This document shows, in pieces, positions 10,723 through 23,473 of a stretch of DNA of 64,000 nucleotides. The position numbers and the translations under genes were made by a program. The notes under the pieces are model-generated. The model was not told the DNA's origin, ran no database searches, and saw nothing but the letters and a program-made list of their open reading frames with translations. The DNA comes from Ceratotherium simum simum (taxonomy: Eukaryota; Chordata; Mammalia; Perissodactyla; Rhinocerotidae), in the NCBI RefSeq assembly GCF_000283155.1, contig NW_004454178.1, positions 3,178,552-3,242,551 on the forward strand. Direction: 5' to 3'. The first letter of the stretch is position 1; each line of letters starts with the position of its first letter.

Positions 10723-11426
10723 AAAAGGTAGGCGTTAACTACCATATGATCCAGCAATTCCACTTCTAGATATGTATGCAAAGGAGACAAAATCACTATC
10801 TGTACCCGCATGTTCATTGCAGAATTATTTACAATAGCCAAGACATGGAAACAACCTAACTGTCTATCAACAGATGAATGGATAAAGAAATTAAGATATA
10901 TACAACAATATAATATTATTCAGCCATAAAAAAGAAGAAAATATGCCATTTGCAACATGGATGGACCTCAAGGGCATTATGCTAAGTGAAAGAAATCAGA
11001 GAAAGACATATACTCTATGATCTCACTTATACGTGGAATCGAAAAACTGAACTCATAGAAACAGAGAACAGATTGGTGGTTGCCAGAGGTGAGGGATGGG
11101 GGATGAGCAAAATGGGTGAAGATGGTCAAAGGTACAAATTTCCAGTTATAAGATAAATAAATCCTGGGGATGTAATGTACAACATGCTGAGTATAGTTAA
11201 CAATACTGTATTGTATATTTGAAAGTTGCGAAGAGAGTAAATCTTCAATGTTCTCATCACAAGAAAAAAAATGGTAACTGTGAGGTGATGGAAGTTGATT
11301 AAATTTATTGGGTAAGAATTTCACAATATATACATATGCCAAATCATTACATTGTACACCTTAAACTAATACAACGTTATATGTCAAGTATATCTCAATA
11401 AAACTGGAAAAAATAAAAAAGGCAGG
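10723..11426 (+). mobile_element. 5'-truncated L1 LINE (ORF2 C-terminus and 3' UTR)
   Basis: Sense L1 text runs from 'CCATATGATCCAGCAATTCCACTTCTAG' through 'GCAGAATTATTTACAATAGCCAAGACATGGAAACAACC', 'GATGAATGGATAAAG' and 'CAACATGGATGGACCTCAAGG' to a 3' end 'ATATCTCAATAAAACTGG' and an A-rich tail. That makes it a severely 5'-truncated copy of an L1MA/L1MB-like subfamily. AAAAGGTAGG (10723-10732) and AAAAGGCAGG (11417-11426) form a 9/10 candidate TSD. The minus-strand frame at 10977-11342 is an antisense artefact. Confidence 0.9.
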
Positions 11427-12150
11427 TACTGAAAACCCTGGACTCAAATATTCCTGCACTATGTGGATGAAAACAAAATGTATGTCATGAAATTCACCTT
11501 GAAGATAAAGTGGGAGTTTAACACCCTAGCATGGTGAAGTGACTACCGACGTAACCTTTCATTCTGGTCACTATTTATGCATTGTTATTGATAATTGGAG
11601 ATTTGAAGAAAAGAGCAGGTGTTTTATGTTGTTTGCTTGTTTTATGTTGGAACACTTCCTCCCTTGCCAAAACAAGCCAATAATTTAAAAAACATAAAAG
11701 CAATCCTTTCAATTAGTCAAATTATACTCTAGATAATGGTATTGTAAACTAAAATCTGACTTTTCCCTAGAAACCTTATTATAAGAGAGAGTTATGTTTC
11801 TGAATCGAGATTTGATTCTTATCTTTTTATAGAAATAATCAGAAATACTACAATTAATCAAATATAAAAGTTATAATGCATCCCGTATAGTATTTCCTAA
11901 ATTACATTCAAATTAATGAAAAGTTAATTAAAAATCATATTTGGTAAGGCATAGAATCATTATGCTATGGTATGTAAAGTTTATACGTCATTAGAAACAA
12001 ATAAATCTAAAGCCAGGAAAATCTCAGACCTGTGAAATGCAGAAATCTTGCTTCACTGTCGTTGAAGAAATTTTGGAGGAGATAGAGGGCTACTTGGTGA
12101 CATTTTGAGGAGTAAATTTTTTTGGTGTTATTTTCTTTCCTTATTTAAAA
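11427..12150. other. Unique AT-rich sequence, nothing recognised
   Basis: I find no repeat or coding feature. Confidence 0.4.
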
Positions 12151-12154
12151 ATTC

Positions 12155-12400
12155 CTGTTGCAAATACAGTCCAATCCAACAAACATTAAGAGAGCTTTAT
12201 TTGTGTGTATGCAATGTGCCAAGCATGGAGGATGCTCCAAAAAACAAACAAAAAGAGTAAAGAGTAGGTTACAGTTCTTAGGTTTAAGAACATTATAGTG
12301 TAAAATTAGTAAGAGAGGAAAAAACAAGGACAGACTAAAAGGAAAAGGTAGACAAATTCTAGGAGAAAGGAATAGCAAAGAAATATATTAACACAGAAGC
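12155..12400 (-). repeat. L2 LINE 3' end, antisense
   Basis: 'CAATCCAACAAACATTAAGAGAGC..TATGCAATGTGCCAAGCATGG' is the reversed L2 tail. It is followed by decayed internal sequence ('TTACAGTTCTTAGGTTTAAGAACATTATAGTG'). Confidence 0.65.
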
Positions 12401-13814
12401 GGGAAAGATTACCATGGGCTTCTGGGACTGTGAATTAGAGATCAAGTTGCTGGCCCTTGGGCTGCGTTTGTGCCTAGATTCATTTCCTCGAAAGTGAATG
12501 ATGACTTATGTTAATTTGTGAGCTGCTGCTTACAAGTGCTAATACGTATGTAAGTGTGAATTATTTTAAGTCAAGCTGCAATAAATCAAAGATGATAGAT
12601 ATTTGAGCTAGAAAGCTCCTCTCTATGGAAAACGCACCAACCGTAAACGAACATTCTGGTGAAATATTTCATTAGGTTCGTCCAGTTGCATTATAGAGAA
12701 CGGTCTCCTAAATCTACATACATTTCTCAAAATATTTATTTTTCATGATATTGAGAAAACTCTTTATAAAGTAATGCTAATGATATAAATGTGATGAGAA
12801 AGCAAATTATAGGTAATGAGAAATAAATCTTAACGAACGGCACCTAAAAAACTGGCCCCTTGGGGAAAAAATTATTTTATATATATATAAACTGAAAATT
12901 TTATACCTAAAAAGTTTATAACTAAAAAATTTATATATTTATGTATACTTGTATAATGCCGTGCAGCTCCCTCTGAAAGAGACTGGTGGTGATAACTGAC
13001 AGTGCACACCAAAAGAATCGGTTTTGCTGATGAAAAAATTTCCTGTGAGGTTCCGAAATGTAACATCTGCCTCTGATAAAATGGACCAATAACTGAAGCA
13101 TATAGTATATCCTCACAGACACTGCTGTTTTATTTATCTTGCCCAACTGTGAAGATAAACTTCACTAAGTACACGTGATTTCCTGTCAATTCAGGATCAG
13201 CATATTTTTCCTTGGACAGATGGCTGATGAGTGAAACACCTGGATCATCTCAGGGCCGCAAAATTATAATCATAGTGGGTACGCGATCTCAGAAACAAGT
13301 CCACTTAGACTGAAAACATTCTCCTCAAGAATTTGCAGGGGCAATAGCCCCGCTCCCTTTCCAGCCCAGCTGTAATCTAACTACCATCTCATTTGCCTTT
13401 AAAACCACTTTATTCCACACTACAGGTTTATATTCATAGACCACCCCATCACAGATTTCTTACTTTCTGTCTGAAACCTTATTAAGCAGAAACAAAACGT
13501 TATGCTGTATATGATATTTGCAATGGGACATTCATCTTAAAACACAGGATGAACTCCTATCTTCTGGAACATTTTCTCTAATGTCACCAATTCTTTAACT
13601 CACAATTAGCGCATTTCCGATTTATCATTTCCTAATAGCACGCTATTCATTTAGAAATACATATTTCTAATTACATCATCTTCTGCCTCATTTGAAAATT
13701 CAAATGTATATTGCCTAAGATTCTTGGACTGTACTCCTAGGAGTATTTAGTGTGTGTTTACTGACAAGTTTTTATGACCAGCACTGTCTCTAACAACTTC
13801 ATTATACTCACTAC
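12401..13814. other. Unique sequence with CNE-like blocks, no gene recognised
   Basis: 12420-12720 and 13140-13420 have balanced base composition and no repeat signature, so I consider them candidate conserved non-coding blocks. There is no recognisable open frame of substance and no direct evidence of function. Confidence 0.35.
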
Positions 13815-14072
13815 TAATATTTATTGAGTGTGTTTATTTTATCATCTAGACTCTGTTCTAGGTGTCTCACATGTAATAAATCATCTAATTCTTACAACAA
13901 CCCTGTGAGGTCAGAACTGTTATTTCAGTTCTACAGATGATTACACTGAGACCCAGATTGGCTAACTTACCCCAGATCACGTAGCCACAAGGTAGCAGAG
14001 TCAGAATTGGCATCCAGGGATTCTTTCTCCAGATCCCCCGTTTTTGACCACACTTCTATACTGCTCTCCTGT
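13815..14072 (-). repeat. MIR SINE, nearly full length, antisense
   Basis: It matches antisense MIR almost end to end: 'TTTATTGAGTGTG', 'CTCTGTTCTAGGTGTCTCACATG', 'CTTACAACAACCCTGTGAGGTC', 'CAGATGATTACACTGAGACCCAGA', 'TAACTTACCCCAGATCACGTAGCCA', 'GGTAGCAGAGTCAGAATTGGCATCCAGG', then 'CCACACTTCTATACTGC'. It is one of the best preserved MIRs in the window. Confidence 0.93.
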
Positions 14073-14363
14073 GACTTGACATGATTTATGATAAAGTATA
14101 AACCTTGGTTTTATATAAATTTGCCTTTCTATTTTTCAGATTTTTAGCTCTGTCCACACCAAATAGCTGCCACAAATATATTCTTTTCTTTCAGAATGTT
14201 GACAGATATTAAATTTGAGATATATAATATATATGTGCATATGTATTACATATATATATTTGAGAGGTTAACACGACACACAAAATTAAATACATACAAT
14301 ATTGTGCCAAATGTAGACCTCTTTATCAGTTACTCCTGTAAACATGTAAATAATTTCTTTTAT

Positions 14364-14709
14364 TAAAATCATACTGACTCTGGGGGCCAGCCCCATGGCT
14401 TAGCGGTTAAGTGCGGGAGCTCTGCCACTGGCGGCCCAGGTTCGGATCCCGGGTGCGCACCGACGCACCGCTTGTCGGGCCATGCTGAGGCGGTGTCCCA
14501 CATACAGCAACTAGCAGGATGTGCAACTATGACATACAACTATCTACTGGGGCTTTGGGGAGAAAAAGGAAAAAAAAAGGAGGAGGATTGGCAATAGATG
14601 TTAGCTCAGGGCCAGTCTTCCTCAGCAAAAAAGAGGAGGATTGGCATGGATGTTAGCTCAGGGCTGATCTTCCTCACAAAAAAAATAAAATAAAATCATA
14701 CTGACTCTG
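14364..14709 (+). mobile_element. ERE1-type SINE with perfect 19-bp TSD
   Basis: The head starts at 14384 (GGCCAGCCCCATGGCTTAGC). An A-box-like TGGCTTAGCGG and a B-box-like GTTCGGATCC follow, then the CATACAGCAACTAG..GGGGCTTTGGGG module at 14501-14560, two 'GATGTTAGCTCAGGGC' units and an A-rich tail. Perfect 19-bp direct repeats flank it at 14364-14382 and 14691-14709 (TAAAATCATACTGACTCTG). The intact TSD and low divergence point to a fairly recent insertion. Confidence 0.96.
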
Positions 14710-15311
14710 AATAATAACACATACTGTTACTACTAATAATACACATATGGGTACCGCCCAGAATTTCAACTTACGCTACACAGTTTGACATTCATTTAGC
14801 AGAAATCTGCTTTTGCTCCAAGGTGCAGCAGTTATGTTTCACGACTGACAATTATCTCATAATGAAAAACAAGTCACAATTAATAAAAATCAAAACGAAT
14901 ACCTGCTACATTCATTTAATGATTTAATGAACTAGGGGAGAGTTTTATGAAAAGACCTATAAAAGCAAGAGACTCAATTTCCAATTAGAATCAATATTCA
15001 TGAGTCTCGTGGCTCCTAAGAGTAGGGGAAGCACTTTCTTCTTCACATTTCCCTCTATCCGTAAAGGGGCATTTACTTTTAACGAAAATCGTGCTTAACA
15101 CATCTGTTCCCTCTACATGGGTTAGAAATATTTTTGTGAGATATCTAATGTGCTGTTAAAAATACTACAGTGTAAGATCAGAAATTATTTATGTGGTACC
15201 CTTACCACATTTTGATATCTCACCTATAATTATAGATTCACGTGGAAAATTAAATTAACTTGATAACTAAACAGTCCTTAAGTGAACAGATGTACCGCAA
15301 TAATAGTTAAT
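14710..15311. other. Unique AT-rich sequence, nothing recognised
   Basis: I find no repeat or coding feature. Confidence 0.4.
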
Positions 15312-15595
15312 GTTCCCCAAACACTACATGCCAGGAATATCCTAAAGCCCTAACACCTATTAACTCATTTACTTCTTTTTTTTGCAAAAATTGCTACTTC
15401 ATTTTTGTTTGTTTGTTTGTTTGTCATTTAATTCTTATAACAACACTGTGAAATCAGCACTAATATTATTCCCATTTTAATGATGAGGAAGTCAGCACAG
15501 CGAAGTGAAACAGCTTGTTCTAAGTCACACAGTAATTGCTGGGATGGTATTTGAACCCAAGTGATGTCACTTCACCACCGTTCTAGACGGCTTTT
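15312..15595 (-). repeat. MIR SINE, antisense, with internal T/TTTG expansion
   Basis: Antisense MIR can be read on both sides of an insertion: 'ACTACATGCCAGGAATATCCTAAAGCCCTAACACCTATTAACTC' at 15321-15364, then 'TAATTCTTATAACAACACTGTGAAATCAGCACTAATATTATTCCCATTTTAATGATGAGGAAG' at 15429-15491, and 'CTAAGTCACACAGTAATTGCTGGGATGGTATTTGAACCCA'. A (TTTG)n tract at 15403-15425 sits within it. Confidence 0.88.
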
Positions 15596-15845
15596 TGATC
15601 CATCCTATTTATAAACATTTAGTTTATTTCCAATTTTGCACTATTAGACATAATGTTATAAGGAGCATGCTGGTCTCCACACTTTTTTGAACTTGGCCTA
15701 TTATTTTCTTAGGATAAACATCCTAGAGCTGTCAATGCTGGAACAAAGGGTACCCACATTCATCTTAGTCAGGCTGGTAGGTGAAGAATGATGCTTTGAA
15801 TGGTTGTTTTAATTTGCATTCATTATTAGGGAGGCTGGGCATATT
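15596..15845 (-). mobile_element. Old L1 LINE fragment, ORF2 3' part, antisense
   Basis: The reverse complement reads as late L1 ORF2: 'ATGAATGCAAATTAAAACAACC', 'CCAGCATTGACAGCTCTAGGATGTTTATCCTAAG', 'AGCATGCTCCTTATAACATTATGTCTAATAGTGCAAAATTGGAAATAAAC'. The interior is shortened by deletions. The L1 directly abuts the MIR on its left. Confidence 0.75.
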
Positions 15846-17559
15846 TTAATTTGGAGGTGTGCTCGAGCCAGCTTGCACAGGTTTTGAGTGTCTCTTCCCA
15901 ACTCCACCGTTAGTGACCTCAGGTTGGGAGCTTGACGTTGACCATGGGTAGGAGCGTTTACGTCTTGAAAATCAGCACGTGACAGAAACCACATTGGTTT
16001 GGTTTGGTTTGGTCTCTGAGAGCTCCTTAAAAGCCCACCTCTGTGTAAAATGGCCACTTGTGTTTCTGTTTTGAATAGACTATTCATATTCTTTGCCCAG
16101 GTAAAAGTTCTTCTGTGTTTGTTTCTTATAGATTTGTAAGACGAATGTTTTTATCCAGTAAATTATAAAAAGGGGAGAAAAGCTTTCACTATTAACTCTG
16201 GTAACTATTATTTGAAACCTTGGCCACACAACTTAGCCATTTGTTCAAAAGTGGTATAGACAAAATCTCAAGTGAAAAACGTTACCAGTTTCAATTTAGA
16301 ATCTGCTACAAAATTCAAATAAATTATCAGATATATTTATGTTAAAATAATATTTTAGGTTTAAGTAGTTTTATTATAAAAACGTGCATAATATATGCCT
16401 TTTAGAAATGATATCCTGTAGAAAGTGGTGAAGAAACCTTAGACTTGAGGTTGTAATAAGAAAAAAGAAATAAAACACTTTGGCTGTTTTTTCAAAAAAA
16501 CAGTTTTTAGTTTTTCCTTTAAACACGTAACTCACTTGGGATATCAAAGTCAAAGGATTGCAATTTTATCATCATAACCTTTTAAACTTTGGTGGATTGT
16601 ATATCTTAATGCTAATATTGCAGTATTAGAAATAATGGATTGAGCTATGGGTAGTCTAGATAACTTGCTATGTAACTTTTAACTAGCAGGTAACATCACA
16701 GTTATTGGTTTTCAAACAAGAGCAATATTCTTGGGGATGTGCACACCTAGCAAAAACTACTTCAGTTACAAAATCAAAGATAAGATTAAATTAGTTGATA
16801 TAAAACATACCCGGTTTGAACTTTATTCTTCAAATAAAACATCTTGAGTTTTAAAAGGAATTTAATTGCTATCATTAGTTTTCATATACCTTTGTACTTT
16901 CTGTTCAAATGTACTGAAATACTAAACACTGGAGAAAAAAAATTTATAAAAGTAGACTTTACAAGATTTTTAAATTCCATTGTACCAAAATGAAAGGACG
17001 TTCTTTTAGGACAAAGAAATTAAAATTCTTTCAACAGGAAAATCCGCAAACCAAGTGACCATGAAATTCATTTACGCATAATTTCACTATAACTGATCAA
17101 GGACAATCAGAAAATAAGCTGCTATTCTATTTTTCCAAAGATATTTTTGCAGATTAACCATAGGAGAAAGGTCTATTCTTTTCCATTTGGGATTCATGAT
17201 TTAAGAACATGACACTTTTGAAAAATGCCTTATTACTGCTTTCAGCATGCTCTGTTTCTAGTCAGTCTGTTTTCAAAATCATTAAATCCTATTTATGAAG
17301 CGACCATACACATCACTAGCAATTTTGATAACTGCTTCTCTTCTGCCTTAAGTCATTAGTGGACGGAACATTTTAAAATGAAATAAAACATTTTATGCGT
17401 CACAGAGTAAGAAATGGACCGAATCAAGGGGCATGATTCTTGGTGTTCTCTGCTATTGCCTGGGGCTAATTCTCATTTACAGAACTTGGTTTAAATCTTG
17501 ATCCTTTCCTGAAATGACCTGGGCTTGTTTTCCCCACCAAATCTTAACCTCGCCACTTT
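15846..17559. other. Unique sequence, nothing recognised
   Basis: There is no gene or named repeat. 15980-16010 has a short run of GGTTT units. Confidence 0.4.
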
Positions 17560-17890
17560 CTAAAGCCCAGCTGAAGATCCTATCTTCTTGACTATTTTAA
17601 CCATCATTAACTACCCCCTTCCCACCCCCAACTCAAAACACTTAGAACTTTACCATACACTATAATACTTATTCTTATGAGGTTTTGAATTAATTTTTTA
17701 AGTTGTATTAGTGTAATTTAACTAACAAATTGTGAATTCCAGTAGGCAAGGATTTTGCCTTATATATCTTTCTAAATTCCCTACTTCTGACCATTTCCCC
17801 GACACCTTCAAGCATGAATAATCTGTCCTACCACAGTTTGGAGCACCTAATAAATGCTCACAAAACGCTTAATAGATTGAGTAGAAATGA
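17560..17890 (+). repeat. L2/L3-like LINE 3' end, sense
   Basis: The text resembles a CR1-clade LINE tail: 'CTAAAGCCCAGCTGAAGATCC', 'TAGTGTAATTTAACTAACAAATTGTGAATTCCAGTAGGCAAGGATTTTGCCTTATATATC', then 'GGAGCACCTAATAAATGCTCAC'. I cannot separate L2 from L3 by eye. Confidence 0.55.
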
Positions 17891-20799
17891 ATCAGGTGTT
17901 TTTTGTTTCTTTGTTTTTGTCTGTTTTACCAATCATGTAATCTCACTGCAGTGAAAAAATTTTACAATTTTAGATAGGTTTGGAAGTAACAGTAAAAAAT
18001 GTAGCATTGCAATTTAAAAGAGTGATATTCAAAATCCAAAATATTTTCACAAATGCCTCCAAATTAATTCTGTCTTAATTCAATACCAGGCCCAAGAATC
18101 AGCTCATTTGGCTTTCTTAAAGAGAAGTCAGGTTAATTTCACAAACAGAGAAGTCATTTTTTCTTAGTGTCTAGTCTCCTGGCTTCATAAGCTGACAAAA
18201 TGTGGGGGTTTACAAGGACCAATCTAGTACAAACTTCACCCATGGTACGCTGTTAGTGTTCACAACACACACATACAATACACACCCATCAGATCACAGT
18301 CCTTGTTCTTCAAGAATGTTCTTGGTAGACATCAGATACAAAATAGCCTCACCCACTTGAAATCACTTGAAGACTACAATTTAAACTGAGGTTTCCAATT
18401 TTTGGCTATTTGGAAAACATGTTTAATTAAAATATAAATATCCCTCAAAGAGATGATTTTTTTTTAAATCTGCTAACACATAAGTACTTGAGATCATTCC
18501 CAGGCTGACAGCCAGCTCAGAATAACTCGCAAAAGCCACAGTCATGAGGACGGGGTGCTTAGCGAGAAGAGATCTTAAATAAGATCTCTTAAATAAATTG
18601 CTGGGGAAATGGGACCAGTCTTGTTCCTGAGTTGATGGGGGAAAACAATCAATGACAGAATTGGAGAGAAATTTGGCTAAAAGGGGATATAAAAGAAACT
18701 GAAAATTAGGTAATTTTTTTCTGAGCTATAGAGTAGGTGTAGGGGACAGAGAGGGGATGAAAAAATTTGGGAAAGTTTTATTTCTCATTATGCATACGAA
18801 GTACATATTTCAATATTTTATAAATATGTTTCATTGTTCTAAAAATGCAAATAAATACACAAAAATTTCTCAGGCAGTTGTTAAACAGTAAAGTTAATTA
18901 TCCTACAACTTAGAGTAATCTGTGTTTGATCAAAACAGCTATGTTAGCATTGAATTCAAATGTTTGGGCTTATAAGAAATACATGCCTTTTAACTGTCTG
19001 TCACCTGACTAAACCCAAGGCATTTTGAAATAAAATAGGTTTGTATCCTCCATACGGATTTAAAAATTGCAATTAGATTAGATGAGAAACACAGGACCAG
19101 AGGGTGCCACCAGAGGTCATTTTGTCCATTCCTGCTTCTGGCAAGCTTCGCTTAAATCATCTCCAACGTATGGCTAACCACCTTGTGCCATCTTTGTTAA
19201 GCAATCCCAAGTCTTGGCTGCCCACATTAATGATGCGTCTGCCTGCAAACTGGTTTAGCCGTTCTGTCTGATTGAGCTAGTCAAGAGCATCAGATAATCT
19301 GTCTACTCAATAAGATATCTCTCTGTCAAATCAGCCAAACTGCATGTGTCCATCTGACTTAGCTCATGTTTAGATTTACCTCGCTGATAAAGACAATTAA
19401 AACACTGAAACAAGTGTGGATGTGAAGAGACAACCTATAAATCAGGTTCTTCCTTAATCTCAGTAAGTTGTTCCTGACCTGATTTTAATGAAATTTTATT
19501 CAACCTTCCCACCGTGGAGCAAGAGATTGTCTGACTATGCTCCTATTCCTGAAGGTCTTCACTAAGTCTCTTTTCCCTGCGTGTAAACTGGAGTCAAAGA
19601 ATAAAACAGAAATCGGAATGAACCAACAAAAATTTATAAGGACACCCAAAGAGAGATTTGTTCTATTTTTTCTAAATCAACACACTCAACAATTATATTC
19701 AAAAGAACAATACTGAATGATGGAGCTGTGCCACTAAATGACATGTGTCAAAATGTTTGCTACTTCTTTACATTATAGGGGTTCTTTCAAGAAATAAGAA
19801 TTCCAGGCTCATCTCTGTCTTTATTTCCTTTTCATATTCCTGTAAAAGCAATGAACAAAGTTTTAAATTTGTCTATTCTTTTTTTAAATAGCATTTCTCC
19901 CTTAAAATCCAATTTAAATATAAAATCATAAGACTTGCATTATTCTTTCTTCTTTAGACTAAGATCAGATTTTAGGCTGAACTCTGAGATCAAAAATTCT
20001 TGGAGTTTATTTGACTATAATGCTTCAAAGGGAAGCAGACATCTTCTAGACAACATCTAGACAACAATCGCCAAACCACAACATTGCTGTGTTTTAATAT
20101 TATTTAAAACATCCAATTATTATTGATAATACTGAAGCTGTTATTTAAAATATCGTATTACAATTATTAGCACTGAAATGGTAATTTTCCCAACTAACGA
20201 TTTCTATTAGAAAGAAAATCATTATCCTTTCTTTATAATTATGTGTTGTCAATAAATACTCCACAATATGGAATCATTGAAGTAGCTTATGTTCAAAAAT
20301 ACCAAAATAAATTTGACAGCCAGAATATCAGTCTTAAACCTGTTAAAAATTTTAAAAACAAGATTTTAAAATATGCAGTACTCAATCTGTTGCCATTTTG
20401 TAAAATTAATGGCATGCCACTCCAACGGAGAAGAGACATTTTAGTGACTCCAACTTGAAACACTGTCTTGTGTTCCTTTCGGAGATTGTAGCCAGTGTTA
20501 CAAAGAAGAGCAAATAATAAATGCAAGGGCAGATACATATTATTCTCAGAGGATGAGTGATCTTCAAGGTGAAATATTAGAAGTGACGTTATGAAATACA
20601 AATAATGTGACTGAGAGCTCCTAATGTTCTGATATATGGCAATATGTTCTCGTTAAAGTCTCATTTTAGCACATTGACAGTTAACAACCTGGAGAAATAA
20701 GACATCTAATTTCAATCTTATAATATTCTTTGATGATATACCTTTGCAATACCTCACATACGCTACAAAGAAAGATGTTCAAATCTGAATTTACCGCTC
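17891..20799. other. Unique sequence, nothing recognised
   Basis: There is no recognised gene. A perfect short palindrome lies at 18568-18589. 19060-19340 has a CT-rich character vaguely like an old repeat but could not be assigned. The overlapping frames at 20243-20601 encode nothing recognisable. Confidence 0.4.
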
Positions 20800-21560
20800 C
20801 CCCCACAGCTCTAGAAGTCCCTATCTTGGTGAATAGAGCCACAATCAACTCAGTTGCTCAAGTCAGAGATGAGGAGATGAGTAGCCATTCATGTCAGACC
20901 CCAAATCCTGTCAATTCTCCCTGGCAAATATCTCTCAGTGTGCTGGCTAGCTTCCTCTTCTCTTCTCTCCTCCCCACTGTTTCAACTCTAGTCTAAACTG
21001 TTAACTCTAGCCTGGAATATAACACCCTCTTACATGGTCAGCGTGAACACCCCCACTGTACCTTGTGCTATTCCAGTCAGTTCTCTCCACTGCAGCCAGA
21101 ATGCTCTCCGTGAATTGAAAAGCTAATATGGCACTCTCCTGCATAACTTCTTGACAGGGCTTCTCATTGTTGTAGTGAATTTGGCCTTTGTCACAAAGAC
21201 AATTTGGCCTCTGCCTACTTCTTCAGTTTCATCTAGTGCCACTTATTCCTTGCTCAGTAGATTTGAATCTAACAGTAGATTTCATCTGTTTCTTTTACCT
21301 AGAACAAGCTTTTTCCCTCTCCTTACCTAGAGCCTTCAGAAATCAGCTTAAGTATTATTCTTTTAGGTAATCTTCCCTCTCGACTCCTCTGACTAGGTGA
21401 ATGCTATCTGATAGAGTCTCCCATACGCTCATACTTGCAATGTGTTCATTGTTTGGCTTCCCCATTAGAACATGAGCTACATGAGGTTACAGACTGAGTG
21501 CACATCACTGTGCCTGACACATGGGTTCTTATTAAATGCATGTTGAACATTGTGAGAGCT
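20800..21560 (+). repeat. L2 LINE 3' region, sense (~0.75 kb)
   Basis: It follows sense L2 order: 'CCAAATCCTGTCAATTCTCCCTGGCAAATATCTC', 'TCCACTGCAGCCAGAATGCTCTCCGTGAAT', 'TATGGCACTCTCCTGC', 'ACCTAGAACAAGCTTTTTCCCTC', 'GTAATCTTCCCTC', 'TAGAACATGAGCTACATGAGGTTACAGACTGAGTGCACATCACTGTGCCTGACACATGG' and 'TTAAATGCATGTTGAA'. The frames at 20730-20996 and 21188-21370 come from it. Confidence 0.85.
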
Positions 21561-23279
21561 GAAAAGATACAGAAACGGGTTATTTTTTCTATATATGTTG
21601 CCTTATTTGTTGATACTCTGTCTATTCTGATTATTTTATCATTATTTGAAATTATTAGTGACTTCTCCTTCACCATTCCTGGAATCACTTGAGTCAAAGA
21701 TGGTTCCCTCTTCTTTCCCAATATCCAGATCTCTCCTCCTGTCATGTCCTCTGCTTATCCTCTCCACCTTTCACTTTCCTAGTGTCATTTTATTTCAAGA
21801 CTTCTGTCAACCTCTTCATTACTGCGGATACACTTCGTAAAGTCCTCCAAAAACCTTGGTAGCTCTTCAAGCTCTCATCTTTTTTTCTTTCTGTTCTTAA
21901 AATACTTGTAAGTTTCTTTCTTGAGAGTGGCATAACAGAGACTCAGTAACAAGAATCTTCAATGTCCCAAGTTACAAACAAGTTTATATTCCACAAAGTG
22001 CCCAGTGTCATGCACTAAATGTGTTACGGGAGCATGATAGATACTAAAAAAATATTACATAAAATAAGTGTGTTCCACTGTAATCCAATTTGAAGAAAAA
22101 AGTTTCTTCTCTCATTGTAGGTCTTTTACCCTAAATATCCAAGAACTGTCTATTAAAGTGCAACAGGTTCACACTGATTTGTTTATGACATCCTTAAATG
22201 ATTAGATCAGATACAGTTTCGAACCCTCGTACTATACCTGCTAACACTTTAAAATCTGAGTTTGACAGGTTAAAAAAACTAGCTTGACAAGAACCAAAAG
22301 ATGTAAATCAATTATATGATCATCTTTACTGCTAGTAACACTATTTTATATACAATATTATTCATCATATTGGACTATGTCTTTGTAAGGTTAATGAAAG
22401 CATTCTTTATTGATAGAAAAGTCTGTATAGAGACAACATAATAAAATATTTATCAAAATAGCTGCTTCCTAAGTGAGAGTTCTTGACTGTTATTCCTTTT
22501 TAGCCATTGATAGCCTTGCATTCTAAAAAGTCTTGTTACTGAACTAGAAAGATTTTAAAATTTCAAATATGTGATTATCTTTATTATCTAGAGCCAGCAT
22601 TTTCAGTGGAGATTCATTTAAATGGTGCAACCTACTTGGATAGGTTCTACCTTTTAAGAACCTGGGGCCTATGGTACTTGAGTGTATTGAAGTCAAGTTA
22701 GATTTCGAAGATGATTCACACATCCATCTGTAGCTTCACAATGTATGTTTCAGCCCTTAGAATCAATGTCAACCAATTAAAATTTAGACACCTAAACCTG
22801 AGAGAAGAGATCCACTTAATTATTTTCATAACTTAATGAGGAAAATCTTTATCTTAAAGATAGCTTGGATAATTAAAGTATATCATATTTTTGTCAAATA
22901 TGGTATGACTGTTTCATAGATGGATATTGTTTTAGAAATTAAGAAATCAAACGTGATTTCTTCATTCTGATAGCATTTTCAGAACTGTATTTTAAAAAGT
23001 ATATAGATTTTTTTTTTACATATAGCGTAAAACACATAAAATATCCAAACACATATAATATCAGAAACATATTCAATATCCAAATACATCTGAATTAGGC
23101 TTATTTGGCTAACTACAAGTTTCCCTAAATTTCATTTCCCCTTCTTAAGCATCAAAATACTGATCAGTATAGGACTAAGGGTATTTTCTAAAATTAAGTT
23201 AAAATACACCCCTGTATAACTACCAATTTTACTAGTGAGTATATAATTTCATTAGTAAATGTAACTCCATAAGAGAAAG
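21561..23279. other. Mostly unique AT-rich sequence
   Basis: 21646-21900 is CT-rich and may be another decayed LINE, but I cannot assign it. The rest shows no repeat or coding signal. Confidence 0.35.
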
Positions 23280-23473
23280 CTCTAAGGAAGTGATTCTCAA
23301 ACTTTAGACTACATAAGAGTCATGTAGAGGACTTATTATAATACAGATTGCTGAGCCTTACCCCCATTTTCTGATTCTGTAGTCTGCTCAAGAATTTGCA
23401 TTTCTAACAATCCCCCAGATGATGCTGATTCTGTTGATCTGGGGATCGCACTTTGAGAACAATTGGTTTAAGG
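23280..23473 (+). mobile_element. MER5A nonautonomous hAT-Charlie element
   Basis: The ends 'AGTGATTCTCAAACTTTAG' and 'CTTTGAGAACAATTG' are the MER5A terminal inverted repeats. The interior 'CAGATTGCTGAGCCTTACCCCCATTTTCTGATTC' and 'AGAATTTGCATTTCTAACAA' confirms it. The body spans 23288-23465. 8-bp flanks CTCTAAGG (23280-23287) and GTTTAAGG (23466-23473) agree at 6 of 8 positions, as expected for an aged hAT target duplication. Confidence 0.95.

Noticed and set aside
19060..19400. Old CR1/L3-like repeat
   Set aside because: The text has the right flavour but I could not match a continuous block, so I left it as unique sequence.
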